A stretch of 64,000 nt of DNA from Klenkia sesuvii (GTDB lineage Bacteria; Actinomycetota; Actinomycetes; Mycobacteriales; Geodermatophilaceae): assembly GCF_037083825.1 (NCBI RefSeq), contig NZ_JBAPLU010000014.1:41967-105966 (forward strand), in the 5' to 3' direction. This document shows, piece after piece, positions 58,108 to 64,000 of this stretch (its first letter is position 1; each line of letters begins with the position of its first letter). Position numbers and translations under genes: made by a program. Under the pieces are notes generated by a model, which was not told the DNA's origin, made no database searches, and saw nothing but the letters and a program-made list of their open reading frames with translations.

Positions 58108-59673
58108 ATGACCGATTCGCTGAGCACGTCTCCCGCCCCCGAGGGCACCACCCCCGACAGCAGCGCAGTGACCGCCGCGCCCAGCGGCCACATCGGCCAC
58201 TGGATCTCCGGGGCCCGCACCAGCGGGACCGGGGCCACCACCGCGCCGGTCACCAACCCGGCGACCGGTCAGGTCACCGGCCAGGTCCAGCTCGCGTCGG
58301 TGGACGACGTCGACGCCGCCGTCGCCGCGGCCGCTGCCGCCTTCCCCGCCTGGCGCGACACCTCCCTGTCGCGCCGGTCCGCAGTGCTGTTCCGGTTCCG
58401 CGAGCTGCTCAACGAGCGCAAGCCCGAGCTCGCGGCCATGATCACCGCCGAGCACGGCAAGGTGCTCGACGACGCGCTGGGTGAGGTGTCCCGCGGCCAG
58501 GAGGTCGCCGAGTTCGCCTGCGGCATCCCGCACCTGCTCAAGGGAGGGTTCACCGAGAACGCCTCCACGAAGGTGGACGTGCACTCGGTCCGCCAGCCCC
58601 TGGGCCCGGTGGCGATCATCAGCCCGTTCAACTTCCCGGTGATGGTCCCGATGTGGTTCTTCCCCGTCGCCATCGCCTGCGGCAACACCGTGGTCCTCAA
58701 GCCCAGCGAGAAGGACCCCTCGGCCTCGATCTGGATGGCCGAGCTGTGGAAGGAGGCCGGGCTGCCCGACGGCGTGTTCAACGTCGTCCAGGGCGACAAG
58801 GTCGCCGTCGACCGGCTGCTGACCCACCCCGACATCGCCAGCGTGTCCTTCGTCGGGTCGACCCCCATCGCCCGCTACGTCTACGAGACCGGGACCAAGG
58901 CCGGCAAGCGCGTGCAGGCCCTGGGCGGGGCCAAGAACCACATGCTCGTGCTCCCCGACGCCGACCTCGACCTGGCCGCCGACGCCGCGGTCAACGCCGG
59001 TTTCGGCTCGGCCGGTGAGCGCTGCATGGCCATCTCTGCGCTGGTCGCCGTCGGTGGCGTCGGCGACGACCTGGTCGCCAAGATCGTCGAGCGCACGGCC
59101 ACGCTGCGCACCGGGGACGGCACCCGCGGGGCGGACATGGGCCCCCTGGTCACCCAGGTGCACCGGGACAAGGTGGCCTCCTACGTCGACGCCGGCGAAC
59201 AGGCCGGAGCCGCCGTGGTCGTCGACGGCCGGGACGTCACCCCCGACGGCGGCGCCGACGGCTTCTGGCTCGGCCCCACCCTGCTCGACCACGTCACCCC
59301 CGAGATGAGCGTCTACACCGACGAGATCTTCGGCCCGGTGCTGTCGGTGCTGCGCGTGGACACCTACGAGCAGGCCCTCGAGCTGGTCAACAGCAACCCC
59401 TACGGCAACGGCACGGCCATCTTCACCAACGACGGCGGCGCGGCCCGCCGGTTCCAGAACGAGGTGGAGGTCGGGATGATCGGCATCAACGTGCCCATCC
59501 CCGTGCCCATGGCCTACTACTCCTTCGGTGGCTGGAAGAACTCGCTGTTCGGCGACTCCCACGCCCACGGCACCGAGGGCGTGCACTTCTTCACCCGCGG
59601 CAAGGTCGTCACCACCCGTTGGCTGGACCCCAGCCACGGTGGCCTCAACCTCGGCTTCCCCACCAACGCCTGA
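58108..59673 (+). CDS. mmsA: (Methyl)malonate-semialdehyde dehydrogenase (CoA-acylating)
   Basis: The 521-residue aldehyde dehydrogenase converts malonate semialdehyde, the last product of inositol breakdown, to acetyl-CoA. It has an extra Ala/Thr/Ser-rich N-terminus of about 30 residues, then ISPFNFPVMVPMWFFPVAIA, SFVGSTPIARYVYETG, and the active-site FGSAGERCMAIS with catalytic Cys near 310. The F-N-F-P-x-M-V-P-x-W motif and GERCMA are typical of MmsA/IolA. ATG 58108 starts 1 bp after the previous stop. Confidence 0.93.
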   Translation: MTDSLSTSPAPEGTTPDSSAVTAAPSGHIGHWISGARTSGTGATTAPVTNPATGQVTGQVQLASVDDVDAAVAAAAAAFPAWRDTSLSRRSAVLFRFRELLNERKPELAAMITAEHGKVLDDALGEVSRGQEVAEFACGIPHLLKGGFTENASTKVDVHSVRQPLGPVAIISPFNFPVMVPMWFFPVAIACGNTVVLKPSEKDPSASIWMAELWKEAGLPDGVFNVVQGDKVAVDRLLTHPDIASVSFVGSTPIARYVYETGTKAGKRVQALGGAKNHMLVLPDADLDLAADAAVNAGFGSAGERCMAISALVAVGGVGDDLVAKIVERTATLRTGDGTRGADMGPLVTQVHRDKVASYVDAGEQAGAAVVVDGRDVTPDGGADGFWLGPTLLDHVTPEMSVYTDEIFGPVLSVLRVDTYEQALELVNSNPYGNGTAIFTNDGGAARRFQNEVEVGMIGINVPIPVPMAYYSFGGWKNSLFGDSHAHGTEGVHFFTRGKVVTTRWLDPSHGGLNLGFPTNA

Positions 59674-59683
59674 CGCCACGTCC

Positions 59684-59711
59684 GGGGGCGGCGCCGTCGC
59701 GGCGCCCCCCC
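59684..59711 (+). terminator. Hairpin after mmsA
   Basis: GGGGG-C-GGCGCC / GGCGCC-C-CCCC with a 5-base loop, one mismatch, 10 bp beyond the mmsA stop. It may partially separate the dehydrogenase gene at 59777 from the operon. Confidence 0.4.
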
Positions 59712-59776
59712 GGGCCACGGACCCCACCTCCGCCACCCCTTCCCCGCACGTCCTCGTCCACCCAGGAGCACCCCGC

Positions 59777-60631
59777 ATGTCCGAGCCCGTCTTCAACCCC
59801 GAACGCTTCGCCGGCAAGGTCGCGTTCATCAGCGGCGCCGCGCGCGGCCAGGGCCGGCAGTTCGCCGTCGACCTGGCCAAGGAGGGCGCCGACATCATCG
59901 GGTTCGACATCTGCCAGGACATCCCCGGCGCCAGCGTCCCCATGGCCACCCGGGCCGAGCTCGAGGAGACCCAGGCCCTCGTCGAGGCCTGCGACCGCCG
60001 GATGGTGATCGGTGAGGCCGACGCGCGCGACTACGCCGCGGTCGAGGCCGTGCTGGCCGAGGGCATTGCCCAGTTCGGCCGGCTCGACGTCGTCGTCGCC
60101 AACGCCGGCATCTGCGCGGGCGCGGCGCCGTTCTGGGAGATCAGCCTCGAGGACTGGAAGTCCACCGTCGACGTCGACCTGACCGGCGTGTGGCACACCG
60201 TCCGGGCGGCCACCCCCCACATCCTCGACGGCGGCCGCGGTGGCGCGATCGTCATGGTGGCCTCCGCGGGGGCCACGAAGGGCTTCCAGAACATCACCCA
60301 CTACGTGGCGGCCAAGACCGCTCTGGTCGGGATGCTCAAGCCGATGGCCGCGGAGCTGGGGCCGCACTCGGTACGCATCAACGCCCTGTCGCCCACGAAC
60401 GTCAACACGGCCATCTACATGTCGGAGACCAACAAGAAGCTCTTCCTGCCCAACAACCCGGCCCCCACCGACGAGGAGTACGAGATGGCCTCGCGCCCGC
60501 AGCACGTGCTGCCGGTCGGGTGGATGGAGACCCGGGACACGTCCTCGGCGCTGCGCTGGCTGGTCTCCGACGACGCGCGCTACGTGACCGGGCTGGAGCT
60601 GCGGGTCGATGCGGGCGTCGTGCTGAAGTGA
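59777..60631 (+). CDS. Mycofactocin-coupled SDR oxidoreductase
   Basis: The 284-residue short-chain dehydrogenase has GKVAFISGAARGQGRQFAV (dinucleotide loop), ANAGIC, Ser in VASAGATKG and Tyr/Lys in THYVAAKTAL. Between strand 2 and helix 3 lies an insertion (about residues 48-75, ASVPMATRAELEETQALVE) that marks the mycofactocin-dependent subfamily, whose members hold NAD(H) tightly and pass electrons to mycofactocin. ATG 59777 follows CAGGAG. Placed in an inositol cluster without a visible Gfo/Idh dehydrogenase and near mftD, it may oxidise inositol or a derivative. Confidence 0.85.
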   Translation: MSEPVFNPERFAGKVAFISGAARGQGRQFAVDLAKEGADIIGFDICQDIPGASVPMATRAELEETQALVEACDRRMVIGEADARDYAAVEAVLAEGIAQFGRLDVVVANAGICAGAAPFWEISLEDWKSTVDVDLTGVWHTVRAATPHILDGGRGGAIVMVASAGATKGFQNITHYVAAKTALVGMLKPMAAELGPHSVRINALSPTNVNTAIYMSETNKKLFLPNNPAPTDEEYEMASRPQHVLPVGWMETRDTSSALRWLVSDDARYVTGLELRVDAGVVLK

Positions 60632-60681
60632 CCGCCCGGCGCGGGGTCGGCGGGCACTGAACCCGCGGGTCGGAATTTCTG

Positions 60682-60717
60682 GCCCGCTCTGCCGCTCAGC
60701 CGGGCGGCAGAGCGGGC
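60682..60717. terminator. Bidirectional terminator between SDR and GntR genes
   Basis: Perfect 14-bp arms GCCCGCTCTGCCGC / GCGGCAGAGCGGGC around an 8-base loop. On the minus strand it is followed by CAGAAATT, a weak A/T stretch. Confidence 0.7.
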
Positions 60718-60721
60718 TGGG

Positions 60722-61507
60722 TCAGGTGGCCAGCAGGCTCATCTCGAAGCTGTACCGGGTGGCGACGTAGACGTGCTGCCCGAACTCCACGGCCAGGCCG
60801 TGGTCGTCGTAGGCGATGCGCTCCATCGTGAGCAGAGCTGCCCCCTTCTCCAGGTCGAGCAGAACCGCGTCGTCGCGGGTGCAGGTCTGCGCCCCGATGG
60901 TCTGGTTCGCCGAGTGCAGCACGATGCCCGCGGTGCGGAACATCTGGTAGAGCCCGTGGTTCTGGAAGTCCTCCGCCGTGACCTGCAGCCGACTGGCCGG
61001 CACGTGGTTGGTCAACCGGGCGATGGGCTGCCCTCCTGCGCAACGCAACCGGACCACCGAGATCACCTCGTCCCGGGCGTCGAGCTGCAGAGCCTTCTGC
61101 ACCGCCGCGTCGGGTGCGCCGGTGGAGAACGACAGCACCGTGGTGGTGGGGTGCTGCCCGGTGCGGTCCAGGTCGTCGTAGAGGCTCGTGAGCTCGAGGG
61201 AGCGGCGCACCTTGGGCTGCACGACGCGGGTGCCCTTGCCTCGCTGGCGCACGACCAGGCCCTTGTCGACGAGGTACTGCATGGCCTGACGCATGGTGGG
61301 GCGGGACAGGCCGAGGTCGGCTGCCAGCTGCACCTCGGTGTCCAGCTGCGCCCCCGGGGTGATGACACCGTCCTCGATGGCTCGCTCGAACCGCTGGGCC
61401 ACCTGGTAGTACAGCGGTACCGGACTCGTGCGGTCGATGTCGTGCAGGGTGATCAACCTGGCGGGCGCCACGGCATCGCCTGGCACGTCCTGCAGATCCA
61501 CGGTCAC
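60722..61507 (-). CDS. iolR: GntR/HutC-family regulator, IolR-like
   Basis: The 261-residue regulator has a GntR winged helix at residues 28-95 (PLYYQVAQRFERAIEDGVI, LAADLGLSRPTMRQAMQYLVDKGLVVR) and a UTRA effector domain (VISVVRLRCAGGQPIARLTNHVP, VEFGQHVYVATRYSFEM). It lies between the inositol operon and the iolT-like transporter, as cg0196 (IolR) lies at the C. glutamicum cluster. A probable site at 61537 beside its own start suggests autoregulation. GTG 61507 is used; GTG 61501 is an alternative. Confidence 0.85.
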   Translation of the reverse strand: MTVDLQDVPGDAVAPARLITLHDIDRTSPVPLYYQVAQRFERAIEDGVITPGAQLDTEVQLAADLGLSRPTMRQAMQYLVDKGLVVRQRGKGTRVVQPKVRRSLELTSLYDDLDRTGQHPTTTVLSFSTGAPDAAVQKALQLDARDEVISVVRLRCAGGQPIARLTNHVPASRLQVTAEDFQNHGLYQMFRTAGIVLHSANQTIGAQTCTRDDAVLLDLEKGAALLTMERIAYDDHGLAVEFGQHVYVATRYSFEMSLLAT

Positions 61508-61536
61508 CAGATCATCGTGTCATGATTGCGTTCAAT

Positions 61537-61546
61537 TGTCAGGACT
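61537..61546. promoter_or_regulatory. Candidate IolR-type operator at the regulator's own promoter (TGTCAGGACT)
   Basis: Reads AGTCCTGACA on the minus strand, 30 bp upstream of the GntR start. Nine of ten positions fit TGTC-N2-GACA. Confidence 0.45.
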
Positions 61547-61727
61547 GCCGAACTTGAATCGGCGATGCTCGTATGTCAGCACCTTGGCATGACGCGCTCG
61601 TGGCGCCGACGAGCAACCCGGCAGGTACGCACCCTGCGCGCTGCCCCAGCTCAGCGGATCCAGCCGCTGCCGGAGCCTGCTGGCCGCTCTGACCGTGCTC
61701 AGGTTCTTCTCGCTAAAGTCATGCTTA

Positions 61728-61737
61728 TGTCTTGACA
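61728..61737. promoter_or_regulatory. Candidate IolR-type operator at iolT (TGTCTTGACA)
   Basis: It forms the centre of the 14-bp palindrome TATGTC-TT-GACATA (61726-61739) and covers the -35 of the iolT promoter. It agrees with the C. glutamicum IolR consensus as I remember it (KGWCHTRACA). Confidence 0.55.
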
Positions 61738-61760
61738 TATGGTCATGGTCTGCGCAGAGT
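61732..61760 (+). promoter_or_regulatory. Promoter of the iolT-like gene
   Basis: TTGACA (61732-61737), 17-bp spacer, CAGAGT (61755-61760), then CGGAGG before ATG 61802. Confidence 0.5.
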
Positions 61761-61801
61761 GACAGGCGCCACTGCACTGCTCCCTCGACGCGGAGGACTA
61801 C

Positions 61802-63208
61802 ATGCCCGCCACCCAGGCCCACGGCTCCCGCACCGGCCTCGGCAGGATCACCGCCATCGCCACCCTTGGCGGGCTGCTGTTCGGTTACGACACCGGCGTC
61901 ATCTCCGGCGCCCTGCTCTACATGCGCGACGACCTGGACCTCACCAGCCTGTCCGAGGCCACCGTGGTCAGCTCCCTGTTGTTCGGGGCCATCTTCGGCG
62001 CCCTCCTCGGCGGTCGGTTGGCCGACCAGCTCGGCCGCCGTGGCAGCCTGCTCGTCTGCGCCGTGCTGTTCCTCGTCGGCGCGGTCGGCACCGGTCTGGC
62101 GCCCAACGTGGAGGTCATGGTCGCAGCCCGGATCGTCCTCGGCCTGGCCGTCGGAGCCGCCGCCGCGACCGTCCCGCTCTACCTGGCCGAGATGTCCCCG
62201 GCGGCACGACGGGGCCGCATCGTCACCATCAACGAGCTGATGATCGTCAGTGGGCAGATGCTGGCCTTCACCATCAACGCCGTCCTGGACGCCGTCATCG
62301 ACGACACCCACGTGTGGCGCATCATGCTGCTGGTCGCCGCCGTCCCGGCCATCGGCCTGCTCATCGGCATGCTCCTGCTGCCGGACTCCCCCCGCTGGTA
62401 CGCACTGCGCGGACGCGACAGCGAGGCGCGCGCCGTCCTCGAGCGGACCCGCCCCAGCGACGAAGCCGCAGCCGAGTACACGAGCATCGTCGAGCTCGCC
62501 GCCCAGGAACGTGCCAGGGCCCGCGGCGCCGCGCTGCAGCAGCTGCGCGACAACCCGTGGATGCGGAGGCTGCTCTGGATCGGCTGCGGTCTCGCGGTCG
62601 CCCAGCAGGCCACCGGCATCAACACCGTCATCTACTACGCCCCCACGATCCTGGAGAGCACCGGCCTGGCGGCGAGTGCCTCCCTCGTCGCGACCGTCGC
62701 CGTCGGCGTCATCTCCGTGACGATGACCGTGCTGGGCATCTGGCTGCTCGGGTTCGTCCGCCGCCGCACGCTGCTGCTCACCGGCTTCACCGGCGTGGCA
62801 GCCTCGCAGGCCGTCCTGGCCCTGGTCTTCCTGCTGCCCCAGTCCACCACTGCCAGCTACACCGTGCTCGCGGCCATGGTCCTGTTCGTCGCCTTCGTGC
62901 AGTGCTTCATCGGCATCGGCGTGTGGCTCCTGCTGAGCGAGATCTTCCCCATCGCCATCCGCGGCTTCGCGATGGGCATCTCCGTCGCCGTCCTCTGGGC
63001 CACGAACACCCTCATCTCCTTCGCTTTCCCGTTGCTCAACGCAGGCGTCGGCGCCACCTGGACCTTCGGCCTCTTCGTGGTCGTCAACCTGGTCAGCATC
63101 GCCTTCGTCCGCCGCTTCGTCCCCGAGACCAAGGGCCGCACCCTGGAGTCCCTGGAGCAGCAGTTCCAGACCGGGGAGCACGCGGTCGTCTCCAGCTCGA
63201 GCCGATGA
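61802..63208 (+). CDS. iolT: Myo-inositol:H+ symporter (sugar porter family)
   Basis: The 468-residue MFS sugar porter has 12 hydrophobic helices and the family motifs FGYDTGVISGALL, GRLADQLGRRG, VPLYLAEMSPAARRG, PDSPRWY, QQATGINTVIYYAPTI and PETKGRTLES. These closely follow IolT1/IolT2 of Corynebacterium and B. subtilis IolT. A promoter with an IolR-type site precedes it. ATG 61802 follows GCGGAGGAC. It gives the cell a proton-driven route beside the ABC transporter. Confidence 0.9.
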   Translation: MPATQAHGSRTGLGRITAIATLGGLLFGYDTGVISGALLYMRDDLDLTSLSEATVVSSLLFGAIFGALLGGRLADQLGRRGSLLVCAVLFLVGAVGTGLAPNVEVMVAARIVLGLAVGAAAATVPLYLAEMSPAARRGRIVTINELMIVSGQMLAFTINAVLDAVIDDTHVWRIMLLVAAVPAIGLLIGMLLLPDSPRWYALRGRDSEARAVLERTRPSDEAAAEYTSIVELAAQERARARGAALQQLRDNPWMRRLLWIGCGLAVAQQATGINTVIYYAPTILESTGLAASASLVATVAVGVISVTMTVLGIWLLGFVRRRTLLLTGFTGVAASQAVLALVFLLPQSTTASYTVLAAMVLFVAFVQCFIGIGVWLLLSEIFPIAIRGFAMGISVAVLWATNTLISFAFPLLNAGVGATWTFGLFVVVNLVSIAFVRRFVPETKGRTLESLEQQFQTGEHAVVSSSSR

Positions 63209-63357
63209 CCGCGCGTCCGCCCGCCGATGACGCAGCGGGCACGACGGCGTTCCACGAACCGCCCGACCGAGGTCGCGACCTGGCGACCGTGCCGGCCCGG
63301 GCCACCACGTCGCCCGCCCTGCCGGACGCCTTCCCGGGGTGGGCGTCGACGAACTGA
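63205..63357 (+). CDS. 50-aa ORF overlapping the iolT stop, doubtful
   Basis: ATG 63205 overlaps the iolT TGA (ATGA), and the frame runs to TGA 63355-63357. The 50 residues are Ala/Pro/Thr/Asp-rich and hydrophilic, with no motif. It does not end in the Val-Tyr pair of a mycofactocin precursor. Coupling by overlap is the only support. Confidence 0.25.
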   Translation: MTARPPADDAAGTTAFHEPPDRGRDLATVPARATTSPALPDAFPGWASTN

Positions 63358-63588
63358 CCCCACCCCTCGGTGGCCGCTGTCTCGAGCAGGCCGTGCTGTC
63401 GTGCCGCCCGCTCCACGAGCTGGCAGGTTCTCGCGAACGTGCCCCGCGCAGTCCTCGACCGCAGGTGCTGGGACGTCCCACGCGGCCCACCCACCCTGCC
63501 TGACACCCCCCACCCCCATCCGGCGGCTGACCACGTCCGGACAACGCCGACCGTGGGCAACGCCGCGCGCTGCCCCTGAAGGAGCACC
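63209..63588. other. 380-bp spacer between iolT and mftD
   Basis: Apart from the doubtful 50-aa frame at its start I see no gene, RNA or strong hairpin. The last 20 bases hold AAGGAG for mftD, so the mftD promoter should lie in the second half. Confidence 0.4.
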
Positions 63589-64000
63589 ATGAGCAACCCC
63601 TGGTTCGAGACCGTCGCCGAGGCGCAGCGCAGGGCCAAGCGCCGGCTGCCGAAGTCGGTGTACGGCGCGCTGATCGCCGGGTCCGAGCGCGGGGTCACCG
63701 TCGAGGACAACACCCGCGCCTACGCCGAGCTGGGGTTCGCCCCGCACGTGGCCGGGCTGCAGGGCGAGCGTGACCTGTCCACCACGGTGATGGGCCAGCC
63801 GCTGTCGATGCCGGTGATGATCTCCCCGACCGGGGTGCAGGCCGTGCACCCCGACGGCGAGGTCGCCGTCGCCCGGGCCGCCGCCGCCCGCGGCATCGCG
63901 ATGGGGCTGTCCTCCTTCGCCTCCAAGGCGGTGGAGGAGGTCGCGGCGGCCAGCCCGCAGACGTTCTTCCAGATGTACTGGGTGGGTTCGCGCGACGTGC
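63589..64000 (+). CDS. mftD: Pre-mycofactocin synthase, N-terminal part (cut by window edge)
   Basis: The first 137 residues of an FMN-dependent alpha-hydroxy-acid-oxidase-like protein are present. WFETVAEAQRRAKRRLPKSV, ELGFAPHV, DLSTTVMGQPLSMPVMISP, TGVQAVHPDGEVAVARAA and MGLSSFASKAVEEV match MftD almost word for word. MftD oxidatively deaminates the cyclised precursor to give the redox-active pre-mycofactocin. ATG 63589 follows AAGGAGCACC. The usual mftA-mftB-mftC genes are not upstream, so the locus is rearranged, or this is a separate copy. Confidence 0.88.
   Translation, partial: MSNPWFETVAEAQRRAKRRLPKSVYGALIAGSERGVTVEDNTRAYAELGFAPHVAGLQGERDLSTTVMGQPLSMPVMISPTGVQAVHPDGEVAVARAAAARGIAMGLSSFASKAVEEVAAASPQTFFQMYWVGSRDV

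Noticed and set aside
61550..61700. Possible tRNA or small RNA in the iolR-iolT gap
   Set aside because: No T-loop/anticodon pattern or stable multi-stem fold is visible; the region is accounted for by promoters and operators at its ends.
61532..63544. 670-aa minus-strand open frame across iolT
   Set aside because: Antisense of a clear MFS transporter and its promoter; Gly/Asp/Gln/Glu-rich with no domain.
63209..63588. Possible mycofactocin precursor gene (mftA) before mftD
   Set aside because: No short frame ending in Cys-Gly-Val-Tyr or Val-Tyr is present on the plus strand.
1..64000. Prophage, integron or insertion sequence
   Set aside because: No integrase, transposase, phage structural or tRNA-linked attachment sequence is found; base composition looks uniform.

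Overview
The window is very GC-rich, with dense head-to-tail genes, many GTG starts, frequent 4-base stop/start overlaps (GTGA or ATGA), and mostly hairpin-only intergenic spacers. Together with glucosyl-3-phosphoglycerate synthase, mycofactocin genes, PaaX-, IclR- and IolR-type regulators and solitary AbiEi-like genes, this points to a soil or rock actinobacterium. Geodermatophilaceae (Blastococcus, Modestobacter, Geodermatophilus) is my inference, not something the sequence proves. I see no rRNA, tRNA, CRISPR array, prophage or insertion sequence.

Layout. 1-283: the tail of an upstream gene and a 49-aa membrane protein. 430-9179: an apparent operon with GTGA overlaps: a c-di-GMP phosphodiesterase with a dead GGDEF, a diguanylate cyclase with a dead EAL, a metallo-hydrolase, a DedA protein and a membrane-anchored phosphodiesterase/pyrophosphatase. 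9220-19003: a small GGDEF-like protein, gpgS, a HAD phosphatase, two TetR regulators, menB, a PoxB-like TPP enzyme and assorted single genes including a Nudix hydrolase. 19099-23079: an AbiEi/nuclease-like gene between two copies of a 74-bp palindromic repeat, a CoA-binding protein, a metY-type sulfhydrylase and two small alpha/beta-barrel proteins.

24205-40451 looks like a large aromatic-acid region. It holds a vanillate-demethylase-type oxygenase/reductase pair with an IclR regulator; a second AbiEi/nuclease-like gene; an acyl-CoA ligase with a complete Liv-type ABC transporter whose two ATPases are fused; PaaX; MarR; and an SDR - amidohydrolase - CoA ligase - MaoC hydratase operon. Those four enzymes match the steps of beta-oxidative deacetylation of hydroxycinnamates (p-coumarate, ferulate). 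The oxygenase pair could then demethylate vanillate, so the region can be read as a lignin-monomer funnel.

40717-47799: a LOG-family protein, an alpha/beta hydrolase, a geranylgeranyl-reductase-like flavoprotein, two tandem diguanylate cyclases and an SUV3-like RNA helicase. 47963-64000: a myo-inositol regulon. A sugar ABC transporter (minus strand) diverges from iolC, the Cgl0159-type aldolase-like gene, iolB, iolD, two iolE/iolH-like genes and mmsA, followed by a mycofactocin-coupled dehydrogenase. A GntR regulator then diverges from an iolT-like transporter, and the window ends inside mftD. A shared operator (TGTC-N2-GACA/T) lies at both control regions. No Gfo/Idh-type inositol dehydrogenase is visible, which raises the possibility that the mycofactocin-coupled SDR does the first oxidation.
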